Below, one piece after another: positions 1 through 12,300 of a stretch of 64,000 bases of DNA. Under the pieces are notes generated by a model. It saw only the letters and a program-made list of their open reading frames with translations, ran no database searches and was not told where the DNA came from. The stretch covers positions 10,639,144-10,703,143 of the forward strand of contig NC_133946.1 in NCBI RefSeq assembly GCF_031877795.1, written 5' to 3'. Positions within the stretch are counted from its first letter, which is position 1. The number at the start of each line of letters is the position of its first letter. The position numbers were made by a program, and so were the translations under genes. The DNA is from Strix aluco (Eukaryota; Chordata; Aves; Strigiformes; Strigidae).

Positions 1-669
1 CACCCTGGACACTGTCACCTCTACAGTGGTCCCCGTCCCCCCGGATGTCCCCACCACCCTGGACACTCACCCCTACAGTGGTCCCCGTCACCCTGGACAC
101 TGTCACCCCCCCCTGGCTGTCCCTGTCACCCCCACAAGCCGTGACTCACACCGTGCCAGCCGTCACCTTCAGTCCCTCACAGCCCTCTGGCTGTTGTGTG
201 TCCCCCCCACAGGGAAGCACAGCCAGTGACCCACAGGCGCTGTGTCTGCCTGTCCCCACCCCCAGCCGTGGTGACACTGTCCCGAGGCGGGGTGGGACAC
301 GGCAGGTGCCACCAGCAGATTTGCCTGAGGCTTCTCAGTCCTCCCTGGGGGGGGTCGGGGTGGCACAGGGCGGGAGGGGGAGAATAGCTGAGGCAGGGCT
401 GCACTGGCACAGAGGGACGGGTTGACTCCCTGGGGACACAGCTGCGTCCCTCAGCGGTGACACCACACCACCCAAGCCACCAAACCGTGTCACGGCTGTA
501 ACGGCCGGTGCCGAGCCAGGTGCGAGAAAATTGATACCAGTGGGAGACACAACCCTATAGCAGCCATCAGAGAGCCCACAAACACTCTTTGGTTTTGCTT
601 TTTTCTCTTTGCTCCACAACATGGCAACTTCCCTGCCCCGGGGAGGGGACACAACACGGTGTGGGGGAC
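1..669. other. Flank downstream of the minus-strand GLYAT-like gene; no gene seen
   Basis: The first 130 bases are a short imperfect tandem array of a GGACACTGTCACC-like unit. The rest is GC-rich and holds overlapping frames with proline, glycine and arginine bias, which look like chance ORFs. It should contain the 3' UTR of the neighbouring minus-strand gene, but I see no AATAAA on that strand, so the transcript end is not located. Confidence 0.5.
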
Positions 670-2909
670 TCAGGGTCCGGCCCTGCCCAGGCCGGGGTTG
701 TGCAGCACAAAGCGGCAAAGCCCCGGCAACCGCTGGTGGCCCAACTCCTCCTGCAGCCGCTGCATGGGCCGGTTGCCCGTGGCCGTGTGCCCAAAGGAGA
801 AGAAGCCACGGGCCTGCGCCCGCCGGGCGGCCAGGACCATCACGGCCTGCATGTGGCCGCGCCGGCGGTGCGCTGGCAAGGTGTAGCCGTGGGCCCCCGT
901 CCCGAAATGATCGGTCAGGCACCAGGAGAGGGGCTGCCCAGCCCCGTCCTGCAGGCAGAGGTTGGGGAAACAGCGTAACAGCTCCGCCAGGTACCGCCGG
1001 CTCCGGCTGTTGCCCCCGTAGGGCCACGTTTCGTTCAGCAGATCCACGTGTGACGGGCTCAGCGAGCCCACCCGCACGCTGGGGTCCAGCCTACGGGGAG
1101 GGTCGGCCGTCAGCGGGAGCTGCCCCCGCGCCGGGCTGGTTTTTTGGTTTTTTTGGTTTTTTCAGGGGTGCTCACCGGGGCTCGGGCATGGTGCTGGGGT
1201 CAGGGTGTAGGTAGGTGTAGTACTCAGAGACCTCCAGCTCGACCCCCTTGGTCCCCGCGATAGCCTGGGACACCTTGGCCACCTCCTCTTGCAACCCTGG
1301 GGATGGTGCTGTCAGGGGAGGGGGGGGACACCTGCTCCCCAGCACCCCCATTCCTGCCCCTGACCCCCCCTCTTTCTGACCCCAGCACGCCGGCTCTGCC
1401 CTCCCCAGTGGTCCCAGGGGCCACCCACAACCCCAGTCTCTATCCCCAGTAGCCCAATCCCCACCCCCCAGTGTGCCCAGCACCCCAGTTCTTTCCACCA
1501 GTGCCCCCCAGCACCCCCAGTCCCACCACAATACTCCCCAGTGCCCCCCAGCACCCAAATGCCTGCATCCTCCAGCATCCCCCAGCACCCCCAATTCCTT
1601 CCACCAGTGCCTCCAGTTCCCTACCCCCATATCACCAATGGTTCTCCCAGTGTCCCACGCTCCCAGTGCTTCCCAGTACTGCCCAGTTCCCCCCCAGAAC
1701 CACCGATGATGTGGAAGGCGGTGTCCCAGCGCAGGCAGCCGGGGGTCTCCAGCAGCCCCCGGTAAGCGCCCACATCCCGGTAGAAAGCCGCGTGCGTGTT
1801 CCTGTAGCAGTCATCCACCGGCATCTGCGGGGCACCCATGGGTGCCCTGAGCCCACTGGGCACATGGCAGGCCACCGTGTGTGTGTGTGTCACCCCCCCC
1901 CACCCCCCAGCAGTGACCCCCATCCCCGCCGGCCACCTCTCCGCTGCGCCTCGCCAACACGGCGCCAAAGTCGGGCCACGAGTCCACCACGACCTCAAAC
2001 TCCCCCGGGTTCCCACGGTTTATGTTCATCACGGCCCCGTGAACCTGCAGGAAAAGGGGGTCAGAGCTGGGGGGGGCTGTGGGGCAGATTTGGGGCTCCC
2101 CGGGGCTCCCCACAGCACCCTGCCCTCGCCACCCCATAGGGCCTGGTGGGGTGAAGGCAGAGGGGGTGGTGCCTAATGCCAGGTTGCCCACAAGTGGGTG
2201 GGGCTATGTGGAGTGGGCGTGGCCAGAGTGGGGCGTGGCAAGACAGAAGTTTGGGATTGGTGGCCTGGCACCTTGCCTGGGTTGGGATTGGGCAGCTTGT
2301 ATGAGGGTCTGGGAAGGGATTGGCTGATTTGTGTGGGCCTGGAAGGGGATTGGCTGACTCAGGATCAAACTAGGCTGGGATTGGCCAGGGCAGGACTGGG
2401 ATAGGCGGGCTTAGAGCCAGCCCCGGGGTTGGGCGGTGACATGTCCTGGACTTGGGACACCCGAGGCGGGGGGGACACACAGGGTGACACTGGGGTCCCC
2501 GTGGGGTGAGGGCGGGGAGGTGACACTGGGGTTCCCATCACCGGGGGGAGAGACGGGGCTGACACTGGGGTCCCTGTCACAGCAAGGGATGGGATGACAT
2601 TGGGGTCCCTGCCACGCCACGGGGCAGGGCGTGACACTGGGGTCCCCATCGTGTCACGGGACAGAGTGACATTGGGGTCCCCATCATGGCAGGGGACAGG
2701 GGGTGACACTGGGGTCCCTATCGTGGCACAGGGCAGGGGTGACAGCGGGGTCCCCATCATGACACGGGACAGGGTGACACTGGGGTCCCCATCGTGGCAC
2801 AGGGCAGGGGTGACAGCAGGGTCCCCGTCACCGGCAGGGCGAGGGGCAGGCTCCTCCGCAGGGCCCCCTCCAGGCGCTGCAGCTGGGCCGGGCACGTCAG
2901 GATCAGCAT
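670..2909 (-). CDS. Glycine N-acyltransferase-like protein (GLYAT/GLYATL family), copy 1
   Basis: Members of this family transfer an acyl group from acyl-CoA to the amino group of glycine or another amino acid, usually in mitochondria or ER. I place five coding exons at 2832-2909, 1937-2044, 1704-1824, 1176-1296 and 670-1090. All have GT/AG ends and compatible phases, and they give about 282 residues, close to the family's roughly 290-300. Exon 1 reads [20 protein letters not shown], like the GLYAT N-terminus. Exon 2 carries [17 protein letters not shown], the family's GNP...VDxWPDF motif. The last exon is the acetyltransferase-fold C-terminal domain, with [15 protein letters not shown] and [13 protein letters not shown], matching the family's GYTLPEYRRxG substrate/CoA region. 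It is head to head with a second copy, with 448 bases between the ATGs. The exact paralogue (GLYAT, GLYATL2, GLYATL3) cannot be told by eye. Confidence 0.9.
2440..2831. repeat. Minisatellite, unit about 36-45 bp, in intron 1 of GLYAT-like copy 1
   Basis: About nine imperfect copies of a unit containing GTGACACTGGGGTCCCCAT follow one another, starting right after the exon 1 donor. Several copies differ only by one or two bases. The region just beyond it (2190-2420) carries six spaced GGGATTGG-like units. Confidence 0.8.
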
Positions 2910-3357
2910 GGTCCTGCCGAGAGACCCTACAATAACACAGGGACAAGGACCCCCGGGGGGGACCCTGTCCCCATCCCTGTCCCCATCCCCAACCCCTCCA
3001 GTACTCACCCTGCAGCAGTCCTGGGGACCGTGGGGCAGGTGGTGACACCAGCTGCTGCCTGGTTCTGTGGGGCTGGCAACGACACTGGTGCATCCCAGGG
3101 CCACCACCGGCCGTCACGGGCCAGCGAGTGTCCCCTACCCTGGGGCGGTGGCCCCGTACGGGGGCAGCGGGCAGGGTCCATCCGTTCCGCCAGGCACCGG
3201 GCATGGGGCCAGCCCTGCCCCACTCTACGGCCTCCTGGAGACTGGTGCTCAGCGGGGACACCCTGACCCACAGCCGCCAGCACCCCACTGCCCTGGGACC
3301 CTCGTGGTGTCACCGCGTGCCCCACGGACCTGCGGTGTCACCTCCTGCCCCACGGCC
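2910..3357. promoter_or_regulatory. Shared intergenic spacer of the head-to-head GLYAT-like pair
   Basis: The 448 bases between the two start codons must hold 5' UTR and possibly promoter sequence for both genes. On the minus strand a pyrimidine-rich stretch ending in TTATTGTAG lies at about 2926-2937, just upstream of the copy 1 ATG, and looks like a splice acceptor. That suggests copy 1 has an upstream noncoding exon. No TATA box is visible. Confidence 0.45.
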
Positions 3358-5075
3358 ATGCTGATCCTGACTTGCCCGGGCCACCTGCGGCGCCTGGAGG
3401 AGGCCCTGCGGAGGAGCCTGCCTGCCACCCTGCCGGTGACGGGGACCTTGGGGACATCCCCTGCATCCCCCCCTCGTTGCCCTGCTGGTGACAGGGACCT
3501 CGGGGACCCCTCTCCCTGCCTCTCCCCCCCCCCTGCCGCTGACACCCCACACGGTGTCCTGACCCCCGCACCCACAGTGGCTGGCAGCACCCTGGGGGTG
3601 CATCAGGACACTGTGGGGGGGTCAGAGGGACCCGTCATGGCCCCATTGCCCCTCACAGCCCCCCCCAGTCCATGTGTGTGTGTCCCCCAGCGCTGACCCT
3701 GTCCTGCAGGTTCTGGGGACCGTCATGACGGTGGCCCGGGGCAACCCGGCCTCCCACGAGGTGCTGGTGGACTCCTGGCCCCATTTCAGCGTCGTCCTGA
3801 CACGATTGCGCCCAGAGGTGCTGCTTTGGGTGTCTGCCCCCCACCCCGGCAGCACCCCACACGCCGTGGGGCTTGGGGGGGGGGGTGGGGGGGGTGGGGT
3901 GGGGAACGCTTAAACCTTGTGTGTCCCCCCCCTTTCCAGGAGAACAAGGACCCCGGGGACTTCTACACCAACCAGCTGACAGCCTACTACCGGGACGAGG
4001 GGGCCTGGCGGGTGCTGCTGGGGGGCACCAAGGCGGTGGGCTGGACCCGGGCCTTCCAGATCCACGGTAAACCTGACACGGGGATTTGGGGCGGGGGGGT
4101 GCGGGGGGGGCGTGTAGGGGAACCCCCGGCTCTGCTGTGCCCCTGACGGCGCTGCTGCAGGGATGCAGGAGGGGCTGTACCAGGCCGTGCGCGAGGCGGC
4201 CGACGCCAAGGGGCTGCGGGTGGAGACGTATCGGTACCAGGCGCTGCTGAGCCCCCGGCCCCCCCAACCCCGTGTGCAGTGAGTGTGGGGGACACCTGGG
4301 CACAGGGGGGCAGCAGGGGTCCCAGTCACGCCCCTGGGTGACGTGGGGGTCCCCAAGCACATCCCTGGGTGGCACAGGGGTCCCTGAGAACATCCCTGGG
4401 TGACATGAGGGTCCCCAAGCACATCCCTGGGTGACATGGGGGGCCCTGAGCACATCCCCAGGTGACAGGGATGTCCTCAAGCACATCCCTGGGTGGCACA
4501 GGGGTCCCCAATCCCATCCCCAGGTGACACAGCGGGTCCCCAATCCCCTCCCTGGGTGCAGCAGCTCCCCAGTGCCATCCCTGCAGGGTGTGTGTGTTTG
4601 CGGGGGGTGCGCATGCAGGTCCCCCCGTCCCCCCCACCCCAATCTCTCCGCTCTGCCCTGTTCCAGGGTGCCACCAGGACTGCGCCTGGCACCCGTGTCC
4701 CCGTCCCACATCCCGCTGCTCAACGCCACGTGGGCTTTCGGGGGCAACACCCGCAGCCGCCGGTTCCTGCTGAGGGTGGTGCAGGCACTGCCCAGCGCCT
4801 GCCTGCTGGCACCCCACGGGCGCCCCGTTTCCTGGAGCCTCTTGGACCCCCTGGGCACCCTCAGCCACGGCTACACGTTGCCCGCCTGGCGGGGACAGGG
4901 CCTGAGCGGGGTGACGTTGGGTGCCCTGGGCCGGGTGTTGCACGCCCGTGGTTTTCCCATCTATTGCGGGGTGCTGCCCCACAACACCCCCTCGCAACGA
5001 GCCGTCCGCGCCGTCGGCTTCCTGCCCCAGCCCGGAACCTTCTACACCCTGGTAGTCACCCCCCCCACCCAGTAG
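3358..5075 (+). CDS. Glycine N-acyltransferase-like protein (GLYAT/GLYATL family), copy 2
   Basis: This is the same family and role as copy 1, on the opposite strand. Coding exons are 3358-3435, 3710-3817, 3940-4066, 4161-4278 and 4667-5075, all GT-AG and in phase, giving 279 residues. Exons 1 and 2 have exactly the same lengths as in copy 1 (78 and 108 nt); exon 3 is six bases longer. The N-terminus MLILTCPGHLRRLEEALRRS is nearly the same as copy 1. Exon 2 has ARGNPASHEVLVDSWPHF. The last exon shows NATWAFGGNTRSRRFLLRV and HGYTLPAWRGQG, the acetyltransferase-fold core. The conserved architecture and inverted arrangement point to a local duplication. Sequence divergence between the copies is clear, so it is not a recent one. 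The exact paralogue is not resolved. Confidence 0.9.
4285..4570. repeat. Minisatellite, unit about 30 bp, in intron 4 of GLYAT-like copy 2
   Basis: Roughly nine imperfect units built on CACATCCCTGGGTGACA with GGGGTCCCCAAG between them fill most of the intron. Confidence 0.8.
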
Positions 5076-5377
5076 TGCCCGGGGAGGGGGACACTGGGGG
5101 GGGCCACGGGCACCCAGAATGGGGTACTGGTGGTTTGGGGGGTGTGAGGGAAGCCGTGGTTGTTGGGGGGATAAAATGGGGTTACCTGTGCCTGAGAGGG
5201 GGGTCCTGCCACTCCCTAACCCCCACACTGAGCTCAGAGTCTAGGGCAGCTCCCCCGTTCACCCTGGCCCCTACTGATGGCACCAGTGGCTCCTTGGGCC
5301 CCCCGCCGTGTGGCGCGGGCGGGGCGGGGGCGCTGGAGAAAGGCTTTTATTCGTTCATACAAGAATAGATCTTCTGC

Positions 5378-5411
5378 AATAAATACCCCAATAAATAACA
5401 TCTCCAATAAA
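5378..5411 (+). terminator. Polyadenylation signal cluster of GLYAT-like copy 2
   Basis: Overlapping AATAAA hexamers occur at 5378 and 5390 and again near 5406, about 300 bases past the stop codon. This is an AT-rich island in GC-rich DNA, fitting the 3' end of the plus-strand transcript. Confidence 0.7.
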
Positions 5412-5789
5412 TAAACACTCATAGACGCACCGGGACAGTGGCCCTGCGGCCCCGCCTCCAGCCCCGCCCACCGCAGCCTGGAGCCCCGCCCTCCCGGGTG
5501 GGGGTGTGGCCTGGGGGTTGCTAGGCAACCGGAGAGGCGGGGCTTAGGCCACAGGGGGCGGAGCCTGTTGTAGGAAGGAGGCGGGGTTTGCTACACAGGC
5601 TGGTGAGCGGGGGGGCTTATTGCCAGCCGGGGAGGGGGTGGAGCCTATCGCTCCTGGGGCGGGGCTTCTCTTCCTATGCTGGGATTGGTCCTTTCTGGGG
5701 GCTGGGCGGGGCTTGCACCCCCTCTAAAGCCCTTGGGGGTAGGGGACAGCCCCGAGGGGACAGGGTATGGTGGTGGGTGGGGACATGGG

Positions 5790-6250
5790 GTGGCTTTGGT
5801 GGCACTTTGGGGTCATGACCCCTATTTCTCAAGGCACACTGGTGACAGCAAGGGGACATTAGTGGCTTTGGTGGCACTTGCGGGTCAGGAGCCCCATCCC
5901 TTAAGGCACGGGGGGGGGCTGTGAGGTGGCTTTGGTGGCACTTTGGGGTCATGACCCCCATTTCCCAAGGCACATTGGTGATGGTGGGGGCACATTAGTG
6001 GCTTTGGTGGCACTTGGGGGTCAGAAGCCCCATCCTTTACAGCACAGGGGGGTGGGAGGGGGGACACAGGGTGGCTTTGGTGGCACTGGGGGGATTAAGA
6101 CCCTCATTTCTCAAGGCACACTGGTGACGGAGGGGGAGGGACACGGGGTGTCTGTGGTGGCCCTGGGGGTCGGGAGCCCCATCTCTCAAGGCACAGCGAG
6201 GTGGCAGCGGGGACGTGTGCTGGCCCATGGGGGTGAGGAGCCCCATTCCC
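5790..6250. repeat. Minisatellite, unit about 64-72 bp, downstream of CLCF1
   Basis: Six or so imperfect units contain GTGGCTTTGGTGGCACTT, then GGGTCATGACCCC or GGGTCAGGAGCCCC, then a CAAGGCACA element. The array fills the gap between the 3' ends of the GLYAT-like gene and CLCF1. Confidence 0.8.
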
Positions 6251-6339
6251 ATGAGGCTGAATTTAGGGAGTGGAGGGGGGGGTGCGGCCATTTTGTGGGG
6301 GGCTTGAAGCAGGGAAAGTGGGGGGGGGGGGGGCGCCGC

Positions 6340-9300
6340 TCAGAATCCCCTGGCCTCCAGCCGCAGCGTAACCACGGCGGGCGGTACCTTCTTCTTGAGG
6401 CGATTAAAGTCCTTGGCCGAGCGCCACAGCCAGGTCTGCAACTCCTTCAACAACCAAAAATCCTCCATTTTCTTTAGGAAATCATTGGAAGGAACCGGAG
6501 TCCCGGGAGGCGCCGAAGGTCCCCCGACGGGAAGGGGATAACCCAAAGAAGACATAACGCCAGCGATGCTGAGCACTAAACCTTGAAGGCTGGAACAAAA
6601 GTGACCGAGGCGATGACGCAGCTCGGCGGTCCCCGCCGGCCCCTCCAGCGCCCGCAGGTAGCAGAGCAGGCGGCTGTAGGCCCGGTAGTTGGCGGCCAAG
6701 CGAGCGTTGTCGGTCAGGCCCCGCCACAGGTCCAGGTCCACCGTGGCGCTGGGGACCCGCTCGGCCCGCGCCAGCCGCGGGGGGTTGAAATCGGGTTCGT
6801 TGAAAGGGGGACCCAGGTAGTTCAGCTGGAAAGTGGAAAAGGAGGGGGGGGAGCATTGAGGGGGAGGGCAGGGGAGGGAGTGTCCCCCTCAGTCTGTCAC
6901 CTCCCGCACCCACTGTGTTGTCTGTGTCCCCCAGGTCTCCAATGTGCCCCTCCCTGTTTGCCCCCAGGTCTCTGTGTGTGTCGTCCCCCCCTCCACAGCG
7001 TGTCCCCACTCTCCATGTCCCCACGCCTGTGTTCTATCCCCCAGATGGACACACCCACCATGTCCCATGTCCCCCAGGCAGACGTGCCCACCGCGTCCCC
7101 TTCCCCTTTGTGTCTCTGGCCTCCGTGCCCACCATGTCCCCAACCTCCATGTCCCATGTCCCCCAGCTGGATGTGCCCCACATGTCCCATGTCCCCCAGA
7201 TGGACACACCCACCATGTCCCATGTCCCCCAAGCAGACATGCCCACCACGTCCCCTTCCCCTCTGTGTCCCTGCTCTCTGTGCCCACTGTGTCCCCAACC
7301 TCCATGTCCCACAGCCTCCAGGTGGACGTGTCCACCATGTTCCACATCCCGTGTCCCCCATCTGGATGTGTCCCACATGTCCCATGTCCCCCAGGTGGAC
7401 ACACCCACCATGTCCCAGGTCTCCCAGTCTCCCACCCCTGTCCCCAGTCTCCACATCCCCATCCTACCCCACCCTCCCATCTCCCCATTCCCCATCACCG
7501 TCCCCACAGCCCCAGGCACCCATGGGTGGGGTCGAGCCCCCCCCAGCCCCGCACCCAGCCCCCCGGCAGTGCCACCCTCGTCACCAGGTGTCGGCACCAT
7601 CAGGGCTGAGCCGGCAGCACCAGGGGCACGTCAGGGCAGAGACGGGGGGAACCTCCGCGTCAGCCGGTGCTGCCGGCGGGCAGGGAGAGGCAGATGCCTG
7701 CACCCCTGCCTGCACCCTGGGCCGATGAGACATTTCCTTGGCCGCCGGCACGGGCGCAGCTGGGCACGGCAAGGGGAGCACCCACAGCTCCCCCGGGCAG
7801 GGCGGGCAGCACCGGCACCGCTGGCAGCGGGCGAGGGCGTTGGGAGCGCAGACACGTCAGCTGCGACTGCGGGGCGTGACACGGCACACGCGTGTGCGCA
7901 GAGGCACGGGCAGGGAGGCTCGGCGAGGACAAGCCCGGTGTGTGCGCGGGCACGCGTGTAGGAGCAGCGATGCACACGCACGCATGTATGTACAGGCACA
8001 CGGACGCACGCGCACACACGTATGTGCAGGCACACATGTATGTGCAGGGATACACGTGCAGGCACACGAATACACACACATGTATGCGCAGGCACATGTA
8101 TGAAGGCACACTAATGCACACACATGCATGTGCAGCCATATGTATTTAGGCACACTAATACACACACGTACAAGCACACGTATGTACAGGCACACTAATG
8201 CAGGCACACTGATGCACACGTACATGTATGTGCAGGCACATGTATGCAGGCACACTGATGCACACACACATGTACAGACACACGTATGCAGGCACAGTAA
8301 TGCACACGTACCCGTACGTGCAGGCACACTGATGTACACACACACATATGTGCAGGCACACGTATGCAGGCACAGTAATGCACACAGACACGTACAGGCA
8401 CATGTATGCAGGCACACTAAACACACATGTATGTGCAGGCACATGTATGCAGGCACAGTAATGCACATGCACACATATATGCAGGCACATGTATGCAGCC
8501 ACACTAATACACACACACGTACAGACACATGTATGCAGCCACACTGACGCACACGTATGTGCAGGCACACACACACACGCAGCCCCTGCACACTCCCACA
8601 CGCGTGCACACCCTCGCCGCGGTGCCACCCTGCCCGCACCATCCTCAGGCAGGGGGGCCCCAGCGGGTGGTAATGGGGTAGCCACCCCCTGCCCCCCTCC
8701 TCCCCTCCCCACAGGGCTGCCCCACATTGCCCCTCCCATGCCCGTGGAGTGGGGGGACACCCCCCCCCAGTGGTGGGGTGCACCCGCTCCCAGAGGACAG
8801 AGGACAACAGGCTTGGGGGGGCTGTATGGGGGAACCCCCCCCGCTCTGTCCCGTTCTCCCTGGGGTGTCGTGGGGCAGGCAGGGGTGCAGGCAGGGGTAC
8901 GGGCAGGGCGAACCCCAACTCACGTAGGTGCCGGCGAGGGTGCGGAGCTGGTGCTCCAGGTAGCGGGTCAGGTCGTAGGTCTTCTGGATGGACTGGCCGG
9001 CGCCCAGCTCCTCGGTGCAGTTGAGGGCCGGCAGCGCCGGCAGGTTGCAGAGCGCGGCGCAGAGGAAGGTGAAGATCCCCCAAGAGTCTCCTGTGGGGAC
9101 ACAGAACATCGCGGGGGGGGCATAAATTTGGGGGGTGTCGGGGTGTGTGTGCACCTCCTCCCACCCCTGGGCCTGTGGTGACAGGGACACCCCGGCCATG
9201 GGGACACCCCCACTCCCCCCCCAGTCATGACAGGCTGCTCTGGGCTTTGGCTGAGCCCTCGGTGTCACCCCCCCACCCCGCTGTGTCACCACCTTCACGT

Positions 9301-12300
9301 GGGGAAACTGAGGCACGGAGCGGGTCAAGGGGTACCCCCTCCTGCAGCTCAGCATCCCCCCCCACCCTCCCACCCCCCTTCTTTCCCCGTGGCACAGCCA
9401 CAGCAGCGCCGTTAACCCGGGGCGATGCTGCCACCACAACCGGTGCGGCGGGGACCCCCGCTTTGGCCCACTGACCCCCCCCACCCCCCCCCCGGCTCCC
9501 CTCCGCGCGCGGGCTGCAGCAACAATCCTTTATATGGTCTGGAGCGAGCACAGCTCGCGGTGCTCCCGCCGGGACGGCACGGCCGGGTTATATTTGGGCA
9601 CGACAACTCGCCCGTCGTCGATGCCGGGGTGGGATGGGCACCCCATGGGGCTGCTGGTACCCCCTAACCCTGCTGGGGAACCCCGTGGAATAAAAGGGAG
9701 GGGGGGGGGAAACCAGGACAAGGGAACTGGAGGGGTGACCGGAGCGTGGGGGTGACCTTTGCCGAGGCTGCCGGAAAACTCCGGCTGGGTCATCGTCATC
9801 GTGCCTGACGTCAGGGCGGCTCTTAGGAGCCGCGGCCTCGTTAGCCGGGCGGTTGTGCAAAGGTCACAGCCCGCGGCTACAAGGGTCCTGGCCAACTGGC
9901 ACCTCTCGACACGCCGAGTTGGGCTTCCCGGCAACTTCCCCCCCCCCTCCCCGCCCCGTAGTGGCCCCCCCCCGACCCCGAGAAAGCCGGGGGGAGCCCC
10001 GCGGTGCCCTCGCACGTCACCACTCCCCGTCATGAGCCGCCGGGAGGTTTGGAAACCTGGGAGCGGCCAAGCGCCGGTGACGCACGAGGGTCCTCGGGGA
10101 CACCCTGGCTCTGGCCATGCCAGCCCTGCCGCAGCGGGTACCCGGCTGTGGAGAGACAGCCAGCTCCCGGCAGCGGGCGGGTGTGCAACAGCACGCTGCT
10201 CATGCCTGTGATACACTCTGCGGGTGTGCGACGAGCTGCTCACGCCTGTGATACACCCTGCCGGAGTGCAACACAGCACCCACGCTGGCGATACACCCTA
10301 TGGGTGTCCAACACACTGCTCACACCTGTGATAGACCGTGCGGGTGTGCAACAAGCTGCTCATGCCTGTTGTACACCCTGAAAGTGCAACACAGCACATA
10401 CACCAGTGATAAACCCTATGGGTGTGTGACAAGCTGCTCATGCCTGCGATACAGTCTGCGGGTGTGCAACACACTGCTCACGCCTGTGATACACCCTGTG
10501 AGAGTGCAATGTGGCACACATTCCGGCACATACACTGGTGATACACCCTGCGGGTGTGCAACACAGCACACACACCAGTGATACACCCTGTGGGCATGCA
10601 ACAAGCTGCTCACACCTGCGATACAGCCTGTGGCTGTGCAACACACTGCTCACACCTGTGATACACCCTGCGGGTGTGCAACACAGCACACACACCAGTG
10701 ATACACCCTGTGGGTGTGCAACACTCTGCTCACGCTTGTGATACACGCTGTGGGCATGCAACAAGCTGCTCACACCTGCGATACACCCTGTGGGTGTACA
10801 ACACAGCACACCTGCTGGTGATACACCCTGCGGGCGTGCAACATGCAGTGCGGTTGTGCAGCGCATCACACAGGCAGGTGAACCACCACACGTGCGTGTG
10901 ATGGACCTTGCAGGCGCATGACACTGTGCGGGTGTGCAACACACTGTGCAAACGTGCGATACACCGCGCAGGGACGTGCTACACCGTATCGGTGTGCCAT
11001 ACACCGCCTGGGCGACCCGCCGCAGAAGCACGCGCCACACCGTGCACACGCACGCGCGCCACACCGTGTCCGTGTGTGACACACGCAGCCCACGCACACC
11101 CGTGGGCTCACCCTGACACGCAGCCGTGCCCCACGCACAGTGGGCACATGCGGCCGTTTGCCCGTGACCGTGCCCCGGCGTCCCGGCGCGTGAAGCGTGC
11201 CGCCGTCCTGCCTTGCGTGCGTGCAAGCGCGCGTGGGACGGCTGGTTTGGGGGGGGGGGCCACGCCGCGGTGACTCACCCGCCCCCGGGTGTTTGCTTTG
11301 GCCGAGCCCCCGGCACCGCTGGGCCGGCCGGACCCTCGCCCGCCGCCGGCTCGAGTTTCCAACACGGGATTTACACCAGGCCCGGTGCTGCCGCGGCCAA
11401 ACCAAACACAGCCGGGGGGGAGCAGGGCTGGGGGGCGCGGGGCGGGGGGACGAGGCCGGCAGGGACGGGGACGGAGCCACCGGCAGCTCCTGGGCAGGTG
11501 GCCGGGACACGGGGTGGAGGAGCCCGAGGATGAGGATGAGGGAGGAAGGGGACGGAGAGGGGCCTGGTGGAGGTGGATGGTTGAGGGACAGGAGATGGCA
11601 GGATGCACGGCGAGGGCACAATGGTGGCCGTGGCACAGTGGTGGCACAGACACGGCCACGGCACAGCGGTCACCGTGGCCACGGCACAACAGTGGCCGTG
11701 GGTGACCATGGCACAGCGGTGGCCGTGGCACTGTGGTGGCACAGATGTGGCCATGGCACAGCAGTGATGGTGGCCACAGCACGGCAGCGGCCGTGGCACA
11801 GCGGTGGCACAGACACGGCTATGACACAGTGGTGGCCATTGGCCCGGCCGTAGCGGGTGCCCCGCAGAGCAGCCGCTCTCCCTCACCCACCCTGGTCACA
11901 GCGACTCGGCGCCAGGCGGAAAATGTCTGGGCACCGGCACAGACAATGGCGGCGGCGGCAGCGGCGGCGGGGAGGAGGGAGGCGCGGGGCCGGCACAGCT
12001 GGATCCCGGTGACGTCGGAAAGGAAGAGCCCGAGGGTTTCAAAACCGGCCCTGGAGCCCGGCCAGGATGCTCCAAGCCCATGTAAGCAGCTCATGGCGTG
12101 GCCACCCGGGGTCACCCACTTGGCCCCTGGGGGCAACCGGGGAGCCAGGGGGGCCATGGGAGCGGGCACCCTCCTCCCACCAGCTCTGTCAGGTGGGCGG
12201 CTGCAGCGGCGGTGCCACGGGCATCCCTCGCGCCCGCGGCGGCGGGAACGTCGCCCGCTTTTGGCGGGATGTGCGGGGAGTCACGGGCACGCCGGCGGGA

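Noticed and set aside
7857-9164. 435-codon minus-strand frame rich in Cys, Val and His, looking like a metal-binding protein
   Set aside because: It joins CLCF1 exon 2 in the wrong frame to the CACA/GTATG satellite; the periodicity is that of the repeat.
9301-9360. ATG at about 9355 as the CLCF1 start
   Set aside because: No donor downstream gives the phase needed by exon 2; the exon at 15295-15322 fits phase and total length.
10438-11226. 262-codon minus-strand repeat protein
   Set aside because: It is a read-through of the 40-bp minisatellite; the real CLCF1 intron spans it and no start context or splice sites support it.
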